From: Mytilus trossulus
Lineage: Eukaryota > Mollusca > Bivalvia > Mytilida > Mytilidae
Direction: 5' to 3'
Assembly (NCBI RefSeq): GCF_036588685.1
Contig: NC_086374.1
Location: 93,261,059 to 93,325,058, forward strand
DNA length: 64,000 nucleotides
Shown here: positions 45,479 to 56,885 of the stretch, piece after piece
Position numbering within the stretch: position 1 is the stretch's first letter
Layout: every line of letters starts with the position of its first letter
The notes under the pieces: model-generated
Seen by the model: the letters and a program-made list of their open reading frames with translations, nothing else
Told to the model about the DNA's origin: nothing
The model's database searches: none
Made by a program: the position numbers and the translations under genes

Positions 45479-46092
45479 TCATGATCTTTTTGTATTAAGC
45501 TTCCTGTTAATGATATAGATACCAAGATCGAGGAAAGGGCAGTGGTCATTGTTAGTATTAGCTTTATTTAAAGTAAGTTTAACAGGATAAATTTCTTTAG
45601 CATACATACTGAAGTCGTCATTATTAAGAGCCAATATATCATCCAAATATCTAAAAGTATTGTTAAATTTTTGTATCAAATGTTGTTTCGATGGGTCTTT
45701 GCTAATTTTAGTCATAAATTGTAACTCATAACAAAACAAAAACAGGTCCGCAATAAGTGGTGCACAGTTAGTCCCCATTGGAATTCCAATAACTTGACGA
45801 TATACGGAATCTCCAAAGCGAACAAAGATATTATCAAGTAAAAAATCAAGCGCATATATAATATCAAAGCATGTCCAATTGACATAGTTCTTTTTTTATT
45901 GCTACTAAAAAAATACCTAAAAGAGTTTGAACATATGTACTCGCATTCTGACTTTTTAAATGCCAATTTTAATTAGGGATGTGGATTTTTCTTAATAAGA
46001 ATATAAGGCAAAGTGGTATATAGGGTAGAAAAATCAAAACTTTGAACAGAATCAAAATCACCAATATATGCATGCAATTTATCAAGTTCAAG
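45479..46092 (-). pseudogene. Penelope-like reverse transcriptase core, decayed
   Basis: In order on the minus strand: FDFSTLYTTLP at about 46015, VYRQVIGIPMGTNCAPLIADLF, the catalytic FRYLDDILALNN at about 45650, and CPFLDLGIYIINRKLNT. This order and the MGTNCAP and FLDL motifs match Penelope-like RT. Stops and at least one frameshift occur (for example KKNPHP-stop near 45970), and the 3' part after NTKRS is lost. No GIY-YIG endonuclease was found next to it. Confidence 0.75.
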
Positions 46093-46303
46093 TATACTAT
46101 GACAATATAAAATGACTGAACAAATAGTCAACGATCAATCTTACAGGGCGATGGAATATTCTATGACAATAATATCCTAATTGCGAAAAGTTCTAAAGAA
46201 CAATTAATAATGCATGGACTAGTTATAAAACACCAAAATTCACGATCTGCAATCCTCGGAAAATTCGGAATCACGAGGAACAACTACACGAGATAGCAAA
46301 AAA

Positions 46304-46504
46304 GTGGGTAAGTTTAATCTGGATCCGGTTACCTTCCATTGGAATTGGATTAAGATTTTACTGATCATATTTTGTGGTCTAGTCTTATTGCTCGTCGAGA
46401 TCCCTCTGTTGATTCCGGGTCGAGATACCCGGTATGCATATATTATGCATCATCATTTGGTGCATATTTTAGACAAGACGCCATCTAATTATCTGTCGAT
46501 ATGA
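46304..46504 (+). other. 66-codon ORF followed by A20
   Basis: A frame beginning MGKFNLDPVTFHW with a hydrophobic stretch (about residues 18-37, LLIIFCGLVLLLVEIPLLIP) ends 40 bp before an A20 run (46544-46563). The A run may be the tail of a retroposed sequence. No known protein is recognised, and the frame may be chance. Confidence 0.25.
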
Positions 46505-46599
46505 CCTCCGAAAACTGCCGTAAGTTATATGACTCGATATGATAAAAAAAAAAAAAAAAAAAAGACGAAGGAGGTTTTTTTCTGTTTGATTTGTAGTGC

Positions 46600-47165
46600 T
46601 AAGTTAAAAGTATGTGTGGACCATCTTGAATTTTTTTGGACCGGATCAGTCATCGAAAAAACAATATGTTGTTGATGCATACATTTACGTTTGAATGTTT
46701 AAAATAATCATGTGGTCATGCTCCTTCGTTTTTTTGTTTAATAATCAATTTGGTACCTAGATAGTAGTGAAAAACGTCGAAAATAAATGTTTTACGGCTT
46801 GAAACACGATGACGTTACGATTATTTTGACGTTTTCTTTTTGTTCTCATATGGAACACCGCAGAGGGTTATTTGTCGATTTTATGTGCTTTCTACTAAAA
46901 AAAATGTATTTTGAAGAATCCAAAGTAATGTTAGATGATAAAAGGGATAAATGAAATTTGTTTTCGATTTTCAGTTATAGTACAAGGAGCAAGAGTTGAC
47001 TCTTGTATGCTAAACGTTACCGAAACATGTGACATAACCTATTTACTGTAACTCTCTGCTGTATCATGATCTAATGAAATAACATGCTGATAATATGCAC
47101 AGTCTCCACTTAACCTCAAATTTAAGGTTTCATGAATATGGCTTCAAATAAGTCGAATTGACTTG
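46600..47165. other. Intergenic, no gene seen
   Basis: No frame or repeat recognised. Confidence 0.4.
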
Positions 47166-47169
47166 CAAG

Positions 47170-47300
47170 TATAAAAAAGAAGATGTGGTATGATTGCCAA
47201 TGAGACAACGGGGGTCCACAAGAGACCAAAATGACACAGACATTAACAATTATAGGTCACCGTACGGCCTTCAACAATGAGCAAAGTCCACACCAAGGGA
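47170..47300 (+). repeat. Short interspersed repeat, 'tgccaatgagacaac' family
   Basis: 'gaagatgtggtatgattgcc', 'accaaaatgacacagacatt' and 'cgtacggccttcaacaatga' in the standard order. Confidence 0.85.
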
Positions 47301-49500
47301 TGTTTTTTATACTCATTTTGGTGAAATTGGACCAAACCGACTGCTTATGGCAAACTGTTATTCCGCTTATTCATTGGATAACCTTAACACATTACGTGGT
47401 AAGGATTACTAAATAAATGGTTGATGTCAGCAAAGTGAAATGCACGTGCTGTCATATGTGTCATTTCCGACGATAAAACAATTTATATATCCATATTTTT
47501 AGACTCATTTAACCTAATAAAGGCATCAATTAAAGGTTTCTTGTTGAGTTAACTACCATCAAATATTCAATTGATTCCAGCAAATATTAAAATGTGCTAA
47601 ATAGTTATTACCGTACACTTCTGACAAAAATTTCTCATCAATTACTTGATAATAATTTTACAAGGAAAGGAAAAGTACAATTTTCATAGATCTTATTCCA
47701 TCGTAAAAATCCTTTTACTCTTTGTTATATGAATAACAATTATTTGCAATTCATTATTATAAATATCTTTGTTTAGCCATGACAAAAAAAAACTTTATTA
47801 ATATCTAACAAATCAATCTACGAATTTCAAATTCCTCTATGATATTTTGATGTTTATTATTGTAATAAAATTGAAAAAAGAAGAAAATGGAAAGTAAAAT
47901 TGTTGACGTGGGTTGTAAAGTCCGCTATTCGTTTTGGGTTTTTTGTCTGTCATTTACTGATGTTATTATTGATTCTTCTGTAAATGCGAAGTCATCCAAA
48001 CTATTAACAATTTTATGGTTTTAAAATGATGCAAGGTTTCAGAAAGCACTAACCCATAAAAATAAAAGTGTTTGGGGAACCTAATTTTAATAATTTGTTC
48101 ATTATTAATCAATTTCCATCTCATTTTTATTTCATTAAAATCATTTACCATAGTTCACACAGATACAACTTGTTTGTTACCCGTTTAACGCTCAATCAAT
48201 CTTTGCGGTAATTGTTCGGACCATTTTATATCCATTTAAATGGCGGACAATAGATGTCTGCTTCAATGCACGAATTGTGTATACAGGTTTTAAAATACAA
48301 TATCAAAGATGAAGTGAACAATTTGAACAGACAGGTATATATAAGTGTCGCATCCAATGTGTTTGTAACTTCTTTTCAGCTTTATGCGACATTCCGGACA
48401 CGTGTGTTAAACCTTTTTCCGGAGCATCATCGAAGAGTTGATTGCTCTATTACTGCGAAAATTACAACTTAATTAAATACTTGACTTTCCCAGGCTTTTT
48501 CATCTACTCCTTTGAAAACGGATCATATTTCCAATATATATTTATTAGAAAATGTTGTGGTTTACATATAAAGTTTATCATTTTTAGGACGGAATTTTTC
48601 GAATGAAAATTAAGATAAATATGAAAATTACACAGTATATGTCTCTGTTTCAATGTTACTTTTAGTACTTGTTTTAAGATTTTCATAAGATAGTCTACAT
48701 CTCACAAGTTTGTCTCTGTCATTAGGACATTTATTGCCCTTTATCACCTCTTAAAACTTTCATTGTATCCCATAACCTTACATAGAAATAGATAACATCA
48801 ACGTTTTTCAGGACATAAAATATCAAAAATTAGAGGGGAAAACTTAACAAAAATGTCGGTGTCTTTACCACAGCATCTCTCTGGGAGTATATATATTTAG
48901 TACTATTACTGTTTTATAAGCTTCACGAAGGACAATATGATGAATAGTTTTAAAACAAATGTCCGAACAAAGATGAAAAGATGAGGTATAACAAGTCTAA
49001 TCGAATGCAAAAAGATTAAAATTATTTTAAGTCTGACCGAAAAGGCAAAATGTGGGGAAATTTCAATCAAAGGCGTTGCTTTTGATTTATCTTATACGGA
49101 TACTGTCTTACGGATTCCCCCTCCTGAACCCGTAACTCATATAATTCAAAACATTGATTCGTTTCTCAAATCTTCATTCATCATTTGATTATTTGGCGTA
49201 TTTTTTTTTAATTCATATACTTCCCATTTTATTTGAATTTCAGTTATCATTTTTTTATTATTGATTTATTTCTGTAAACTGAATTAAACTTGAAACCAAA
49301 AAAGCGTAAGAAAAACTGCATCCTTGTGTTGGTATAATTAATTATTCGTGTGACATCGGAATGTTTGATATTCAGTTGAATTCATTTCATTGTGTTAAGA
49401 GGTAATACAAATTTTCAATCTGCAGCCCAATCGGAGACGCATCATGCTTTTTCCGACAGTGCTTCTCTAAGTTATTATACAAACATTGAATAAGACGTCA
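47301..49500. other. AT-rich intergenic, no gene recognised
   Basis: Several frames under 75 codons on both strands have no domain and an AT-rich composition. Confidence 0.4.
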
Positions 49501-49536
49501 CTGCGGACCTATCATTTTAACTTCGGAGCTGTCATT

Positions 49537-49668
49537 TTAATATTCTAACTGAAAAAGACATGCAGCGTCTAATAAAGTGTCGTAAAAATCTACCTGTAGT
49601 TTCTTAATTGAGTCAATTTTATCCGTCTTCTTGACTAGTTCTCCTGGAGTGAGGTATTTGAACAACAT
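49537..49668 (-). CDS. Small 43-codon ORF, possible exon
   Basis: The frame MLFKYLTPGELVKKTDKI with DSIKKLQVDFYDTLLDA has balanced codon use and charged/hydrophobic spacing unlike its AT-rich surroundings. A CAG|GTAGAT donor-like site follows codon 25, so the first 25 codons could be an exon. I do not recognise the product. It may be a fragment of a mobile element. Confidence 0.25.
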   Translation of the reverse strand: MLFKYLTPGELVKKTDKIDSIKKLQVDFYDTLLDAACLFQLEY

Positions 49669-49699
49669 GATAGTCTATAATAGTTTAATGTAACACCAT

Positions 49700-50180
49700 A
49701 TTAATTTACAACATTCATCGCGCCACCCTATTTGACCAGAACGTGACTAACACTGAGCATAATGGTTCAAGTTTTGTTGTCATTGTGTGTCAATTGTATT
49801 GAATCCCAACTGGATGTTGCGTTTTTCTGATACCACACATGCACTAATACCAATTGGTTGATTCTATGTTTTCTTTTCCATGTTTATACAGCTGAAATAT
49901 AAGAAACGTTGTATTTTTGCCGGGCGCTAACTTTTGCAATTGACTTACTAGTAGATCTATACAGAAATGTTATGCTTTTCAGCAACAACGGTATAATTGC
50001 TTCCTTCTTTTAATAATAAAAATGTATCAATGCGTGTAAATCTGCTCTATGAAACCAAGAAAGTTCTCCAGAAAATATCTACTACTGCAGTAGAAGTTGT
50101 ATCTAATTTCATTGCACATGTTGTTCCTTGATTTTATTGTAAGATGCGTTTCATATAACATCCAGTATTAACTGTGTCAT
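49700..50180. other. Intergenic, no gene seen
   Basis: No frame or known repeat identified. Confidence 0.4.
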
Positions 50181-50184
50181 AAAA

Positions 50185-50545
50185 TTGAGAATGGAAATGG
50201 AGAATTAATGTGTCAAAGAGACAACAACCCGGCCATAGAGCAGACAACAGCAAAAGGTCGCCAACAGGTCTTCAATGCAGCAAGAAATTCCCGCACCCGG
50301 AGGCGTCCTTCAGCTGGCCCCTCAACAAATATATATACTAGTTCAGTGATAATGAACGCCATACTAAACTCCAAATTGTACACAAAAAACGAAAATTATA
50401 AATAATACAAGACTAACAAAGGACAGAGGCTCATGACTTGGGACAGGAGCAAAATTGCGGCGGGGTTAAAAATGTTTATGAGATCTCAACCCTCCCCCTA
50501 TAGCTAGCCGATGCAGAAAAGTAACCGCATAACAATACGCACATT
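50185..50545 (+). repeat. 'gtgtcaaagagacaac' family repeat, long copy
   Basis: Contains 'gtgtcaaagagacaacaacc', 'ggccatagagcagacaac', 'ggcgtccttcagctggcccc', 'agtgataatgaacgccat' and 'tgacttgggacaggagc'. The 65-codon frame at 50208 is repeat-derived. Confidence 0.85.
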
Positions 50546-50880
50546 AAAATTCAGTTCAAGAGAAGCCCGAGTCTGATGTTAGAAGATGTAACCAAAAAAA
50601 TAAACAAAATGACTATAATACATAAATAACGTCAGACTACTAGTAGTTAATTGACATGTCAGCTCCAGACTTCAATTAAACTGATTAAAAGTCTTAAGAT
50701 TATGTCTTCATCATATGAATATTAGTCACAATCCTTCCCGTGAGGGGTTTAGTATCATACCATCATAACATATATGAGAAGAACACAATCCGTTTCATGC
50801 CAACAACTGGTTTTTAAATACATGTGTTTAGTTCCAATGCAAAGACCCTATAAGTGAATCAATATTAACGCCAAAATAGA

Positions 50881-51340
50881 ACAGAACAGAACAGAACATA
50901 TTGTATTCCCAATTAAGAGCCCACAAGGGGCATACAGAGCATACATGAATAAGGAAAAAGAATATTGATTTGTATATGCAATCTTTAATGACCTGACAAC
51001 AGTATCGTAACTATATCCCTTTTTAATAAGTCTATTTAAAGGTTTTGTTAGCTTCTGAGGTGAATACTGACATTTGTGTGCTTTATAAAGAATATTTCCA
51101 TAAAATATTGGATGTGAAATACCTGAACGTATAAGAAGTCTGCATGTTTCAGCTATATTTACGAATGATGTCCTTATACCGATAATAAAATTTAGTAAAA
51201 ATTTGACTAGTTTGTGATATCGAAAACCCTGGTGTAATAATTTTTCAGTAATGCAAAAATTTCTCTCTTTAAAATCTAAAACATTGTTACATACACGAGC
51301 GAAACGTACAAGTTGAGATATATAAACAAATGCATGCTAA
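50881..51340 (-). pseudogene. Penelope-like RT C-terminal region
   Basis: A minus-strand frame without an ATG start reads YISQLVRFARVCNNVLDF, LLHQGFRYHKLVKFLLNFII, ISHPIFYGNILYKAHKCQ and KPLNRLIKKGYSYDTVVRSL. It stays open for over 140 codons from about 51337 down to 50890. It corresponds to the region after the RT core in MGTNCAP-type elements. Its RFARVCNN segment differs from RYSRACSS at 29.6 kb, so they are distinct lineages. The first half of RT is missing. Confidence 0.65.
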
Positions 51341-51870
51341 GGTCGAGAACAAAATAACAATAGGTCTTATAATACGGATATGTCGGGATAAAGGGCAGGA
51401 AATTTGGACTGCCACTGAATGATTAGGGTGAAGTGGATAGATATCAAACTTTTGCCTTGTAACAGGCCACCTACGACAACCTTTAAAGGGATTCAAGGAT
51501 TATAAACTCTCAAATAGCATGACACTCCCTGTACATAACCAAGGCATCAGATGATACGTCCCCATTAGTACATGACGTGGCTGCGCATTTATACATCCAA
51601 CAAAGTCGAATGGACGCCCCTCTTTTGCACGCATGTTAGGGTTTTTCTGCCATCCGATAGAAATCAAAGTGACCAAGGGCTGTGTATCTAAAAATTGGGA
51701 AAACTGGATGTAATTGCAGTGTGAAGGCTAATTATGTTACGCTATCTTGGTAATATATTGTTGGAAGGTTGCTGCTATTATCCACAAACCCATCATCTCT
51801 TTTGTTCATACGATTGTGTATACAAAAAATTGATGTCATTGCATAAAGATTATTTTACTTGTCGTTTTGT
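51341..51870. other. Intergenic, partly retroelement-like
   Basis: No intact frame. The part next to 51340 is probably degraded element sequence. Confidence 0.35.
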
Positions 51871-51874
51871 TTCA

Positions 51875-52273
51875 AGTAAGCTTACAACAGCACATTATTT
51901 TGTAAAGTAAGCTTACAACAGCACAGTATTTTGTAAAGTAAGCTTATAACAGCACTGTAGTTTGTAAAGTAAGCTAACAATAGCACAATAGTTTGTAAAG
52001 TAAGCTTACAACAGCACAGTAGTTTGTAAAGTAAGCTTACAACAGCACTGTAGTTTGTAAAGTAAGCTTACAACAGCACAGAAGTTTGTAAAGTAAGCTT
52101 ACAACATCACAGTAGTTTGTAAAGTAAGCTTACAACAGCACAGTATTTTGTAAAGTAAGCTTACAACAGCACTGTAGTTTGTAAAGTAAGCTTACAATAG
52201 CACAATAGTTTGTAAAGTAAGCTTACAACAGCACAGTAGTTTGTAAAGTAAGCTTACAATAGCACAGTAGTTT
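51875..52273. repeat. 31-bp tandem repeat, about 13 units
   Basis: Unit 'gtaagcttacaacagcacag' + 'tagtttgtaaa'. It contains the 10-bp palindrome GTAAGCTTAC. Units differ at a few positions (acagta, actgta, atagca). Confidence 0.93.
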
Positions 52274-52984
52274 ATAGTACGCATAGAAGGGTTTGAAAGA
52301 CTCATGTAAAGTTGTATAAAAATCATAAAATATTAATAATTTTTAAACAGAATAGGAGTAATAAAGTAAAGAATTAAAAAACAGCGTAGAAAAATATGGT
52401 TATGGATATATATAACTTTCTTTTAAAGATTACATCCAATTTACACGTTAATATTAAAATAATATCTTTTGAAGATTTTAATCGTGTATAAAATTTGATA
52501 TCATGTTAAAAGCAGACCGTTTATGATTAAAATAGATACCATCTTTGGGTCTTATTTCATTTCAAAATCGCCATTAAACTGAATATATAGTAATAACTAG
52601 ATAAATAGGTTTTATTTTGCCATCGGTTGGGGACATTTTCAATCGGCATAAAATTTTACATATCGTCGTATCTGATTTCATGACAACCTCACCATGATTT
52701 GCAAACTCTACACAATAATAAAACGTATGGTACAATCAGCACTGTGCACGGAAGAGAGGTGCAATGGGTTATTCTAAACATTATAGAGGGATTTGTTACA
52801 CATAGATTTACGGTTTATAAAATGCAATGCAATTTATTTTGTCATTGAAATACAAATGGTGATTATAATTTCCATAAATACTTCATATTTTTTAGTTCAG
52901 ATTTTACCACAGCCGTTAAGAGATGTTCGCCATTGAAGCACTATGTTTATCACGTGATGGGATACGAATTAAAAAAGTAATCAG
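52274..52984. other. AT-rich intergenic, no gene seen
   Basis: No recognised frame or repeat. Confidence 0.4.
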
Positions 52985-53190
52985 TAGAAGAAAGGCGGAA
53001 GGTTAAAAAGTAATCAGTAGAAGAGAGACAGAAGATACCAAAGAGATAACAAAATTCATGAGTGGAAGACAAACTGACCACAAAAAAAAGACACCACAAC
53101 GAAAAACAACAAAAAACATTTAACAAAACACGAACTATAGAAGTGAAGGTAGATCCTGCTTCTCATGTCGTGTCCGTCTGTTGTTCATGC
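52985..53190. repeat. Dispersed repeat, copy of the 3251 family
   Basis: Contains 'gacagaagataccaaagaga', 'acaaactgaccacaaaaaaa', 'agtgaaggtagatcctgctt' and 'ctcatgtcgtgtccgtc'. An imperfect direct repeat of 'aaagtaatcagtagaag' precedes it (52974 and 53009). Confidence 0.6.
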
Positions 53191-54469
53191 AAGAACAAAG
53201 TTGTGATAAGTCCTATTTAATGATTGATATTGCACTGAAAGAAAAGCGGACGAGTTTATTGTACCAAAACCTATGTTGAAAGAATATCGAGTTTCAATGT
53301 TTTAAACTCGAAGCAATTCAATTGTATGTAGTTCAATTGTATGTAGTAAAACAAACTAACTTGAGGTATAGTACCTTGATACAACAGCTACATGACAAAA
53401 ATATTAAAAAGACCGCTCAAATACTCTTTTCTGAATTTAAAAAACAAATTCAATTGATATCCCACATGTGTCTTGTCGAACATCTTGAAATTCACCAACG
53501 TGCATTATGGTTTGAAACCTAAAGCCCGGTAGTCACCATTAAATTAACTTATAGTCAAGATGCAGGTATAAGTAAACTGGTCCAACTCATCTGTTGTCCC
53601 TATCAAAGGTTTTTTATCAGAGCATGGTCATAGAAAATATGGCATTTTCATTGGACAAAAGACATCAAGTTAAGAAACCTTCGTGTTTTTTTATTGGTTT
53701 TTTTTGTAAAGCAGAAAGTTCTATAAATTTGTATTGCCCACCCTCATCCACTCAATAGTATTTTCCGATACCATTATCTGTTTTACTGGATTTTACGCAA
53801 ACCGCGCTGATTATATCAAATTATTAAAAGTATTTATTTATTTAATAGAAATTAGAACTTCAATTATTGGCTGATATTGAAAATAATTAACCAAGGTGAA
53901 AAATCTATTGATGTTTTATCATGCATTGTCAATACATAAATATACAATTATGGAAATTCCCCTTTTTGTGTACCTTTTCGAAGTTGTAGGCGATGTAATA
54001 AATAAAAATTTGATAAATTGCGCCATTGTCCACGTTACAACTGCTGTAAATGCCAACATTACAAAAGAACGCAAATCCAATTGTAAGAATACTAGACCAA
54101 CGTAAATCATTTAAACAAAGGCACAGTTTCTAATAAAATTTGATACCCATGTTCTTTGGAAAAAGCAAGAGCCCATACCCGGGTGTGTATCATTATTTCA
54201 AATAATGAAATTTGAATAAATTCAATTTGTCTATGAACTTTAAAACACCTTACGTAAAATATGTTGCAATTAAAAATTTAATGCAATGGATATTATAATT
54301 GAAGCTGAAGTGTTTAATTTCAATGATGTCTAGCTGTTTTATCTATAACATTTATAAATGTATTGGTTTTGCATCTGCCAAAGTTAACAAAATGCTTCCA
54401 ATCTGAAAAAAATACACCTACTGCCTAGCATTCAACAAACATACCATCGTATTGTTATGCGTTTACTTT
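53191..54469. other. Intergenic, no gene recognised
   Basis: Frames of 60-70 codons at 53322, 53896 and 53919 have no known domain. Confidence 0.4.
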
Positions 54470-54795
54470 TCTACATATTGGCTAGAAGTATAGGGGTAGG
54501 GTTGAGATCTCACAAACATGTTTAACCCCGCGGCATTTTTTCGCCTATTCCAAGTCTGGAGCCTCTGTCCTCTGTAGTCTTGTATCATTTTAGTTTTTGT
54601 TTCTTGTGTGCAATTTGGAAATTAGTATGGCGTTCATTATTACTGAACTAGTATATATTTGTTTAGGAGCCAGCTGAAGGACGCCTCCGGGAGCGTGAAT
54701 TTCTTGCTACATTGAAGACCTGTTGGTGACCTTCTGGTGTTGTTTTTTCTATGGTCGGGTTGTTGTCTCTTTGACACATACCCCATTTCCATTGT
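54470..54795 (-). repeat. 'gtgtcaaagagacaac' family repeat, inverted
   Basis: Inverse complement of the family: 'gaggcgtccttcagctggc' appears as 'gccagctgaaggacgcctc' near 54669, and 'ttgttgtctctttgacacat' near 54760. The 84-codon minus frame is repeat-derived. Confidence 0.75.
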
Positions 54796-54992
54796 CAATT
54801 TTATTTCAAATCTGAAAAATACACCTACTGCCTGGCATTCAACAAACATACAGCTTTTCTCAAAAGAAAAGAAAAGAATATACCTTTTATGCAAACTAAG
54901 TTAATCAGTTATACAAAAAACAAAATAATTAAACAAATAAAATGTTCCCTTTTTATTTTTGTTGAAGTATTTAGATAGTTTTTATAACCAGG

Positions 54993-55632
54993 GAGATTGT
55001 ATGAGATATATAATACTCCTTGGTATTGCTATATCAGTATATGAGATTGCATGAGATATATAATACTCCTTGGTATTGCTATATCAGTATATGAGATTGT
55101 ATGAGATATATAATACTCCTTGGTATTGCTATATCAGTATATGAGATTGTATGAGATATATAATACTCCTTGGTATTGCTATATCAGTATATGAGATTGT
55201 ATGAGATATATAACACTCCTTGGTATTGCTATATCAGTATATGAGATTGTATGAGATATATAATACTCCTTGGTATTGCTATATCAGTATATGAGATTGT
55301 ATGAGATATATAATACTCCTTTGTATTGCTATATCAGTATATGAGATTGTATGAGATATATAATACTCCTTGGTATTGCTATATCAGTATATGAGATATA
55401 TAACACTCCTTTGTATTGCCGCTATATCAGTATATGAGATTGTATGAGATATATAACACTCCTTGGTATTGCTATATCAGTATATGAGATTGTATGAGAT
55501 ATATAATACTCCTTGGTATTGCTATATCAGTATATGAGATTGTATGAGATATAAAATACTCCTTGGTATTGCTATATCAGTATATGAGATTGTATGAGAT
55601 ATATAATACTCCTTGGTATTGCTATATCCGTA
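54993..55632. repeat. 50-bp tandem repeat, 13 units
   Basis: Unit 'tatgagattgtatgagatat' + 'ataatactccttggtattgctatatcagta' (described in two parts). One unit near 55390 is shortened. Within the unit, 'tatgagat' is itself doubled. Confidence 0.93.
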
Positions 55633-56580
55633 TGTATAGTAAAAAGTAAAATACCGAACTCAAATGAATAGATGACTACTGTCACAATCCTGGCTTGGAA
55701 CAGACATTTTCGTATGATGAAAATTGTGGATTAAACCTGGTTGTACAGCCAGCTAAACTCAAAAGCAGATGAAGTGGAATATCAAAAGTCGCAAATGTCA
55801 TCACACACAGCCAAACAGACGTACCTCTTAAGTATGAATGCCTTTGTCAGATTGGAGAAATATGGGGTTCAACATATTTCTTGTATCCATTTAAACTTAA
55901 ATGGGGTCGCCATCGATGAAGAAGTTAATGTTATAACACTAAAAAGGCTGAGAGAGCCCATGGCACAAGCGTCTAAATATAAATCGTGAATTTACCGTTA
56001 ACATTCATATGCATTGTAAAATAGTCAATGAATTCTACACATATATTCATATGTTCATATGTAATTAAAACAAAAACACAGTATTAACACAACTGGTCTC
56101 AAGCATCTACCATAGATAAACACACTCCATTCTCCGCAATTTTTTATTTGTACTTAAATTTTTTATCTTCATGTTTTATTCTTACTAAAAACTTTATTTA
56201 ATCTTGGAAGGTTAGTCCAGTCTTTTGTATACCTTTTGTATACAAGTCTTCTATAACGTAAAGATATGTAAGATATACTGTTTATATTATACTTTAATAA
56301 GTAATTTACTACATTGGGCGTCCAGTAGACTGTTTTGGTCTACATCAATGTTATCTAGATCATATTTTAGTTATAATTTTGAAATAACTTTATACTCGTG
56401 ACTTGTCATTTTAACATCTCAATTAGAAAAGAATACCGACTATTAGGTTTAAATTTTAACATTCCGTAACAAAAATTTCATTTAAAGATTTTTTTAAAAT
56501 TGATACATGTACGCTAGCAAGCATGATATTAGAAATCGGACTAATTTTAACCGAAATATATCTTTGATGACGACCTGATT
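55633..56580. other. Intergenic with a repeat-like piece, no gene recognised
   Basis: The stretch near 55645-55745 ('ataccgaactcaaatgaata', 'gtggattaaacctggttgta') resembles the Penelope-like tail at 28720-28870. The 82-codon frame at 55741-55989 has no recognised domain and begins just after this piece. Confidence 0.4.
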
Positions 56581-56584
56581 TGGC

Positions 56585-56745
56585 AGACTATTTCATATTG
56601 GGCCTTTTATAGCTTGTTGTTTGATATTGGTCAAGGCTCCGTATTGAAGACCGTACTTTGACCTATGGTTTACTGTTACAAATTATGACTTGGATTGAGA
56701 GTTGTCTCATTGGCACTCATACCACGTCCTCTTATATCTTATATA
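56585..56745 (-). repeat. Short interspersed repeat, 'tgccaatgagacaac' family
   Basis: Inverse copy: 'gaagaccgtactttgaccta', 'gagttgtctcattggcactc' and 'ataccacgtcctcttatatc'. Confidence 0.75.
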
Positions 56746-56749
56746 ATTA

Positions 56750-56885
56750 TATTGGCGTGGGACGTTTGCGCTTTTTCATAGGACATTTGCGCTTTTTATT
56801 TACGACACTTGCGCTTGAAATTATAGGACATTTGCGCTTTTAAAAAAAGAGTTTGCACTTCTTACATAGGACATTTGCGCTTTAA
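56750..56885. repeat. Degenerate tandem 'ggacatttgcgctttt' repeat
   Basis: Six diverged units of 'taggacatttgcgctttt' spaced 20-35 bp apart. Confidence 0.8.

Noticed and set aside
51875..55632. Regular repeats that could suggest a CRISPR array
   Set aside because: Units are directly tandem with no unique spacers, and the genome is eukaryotic.
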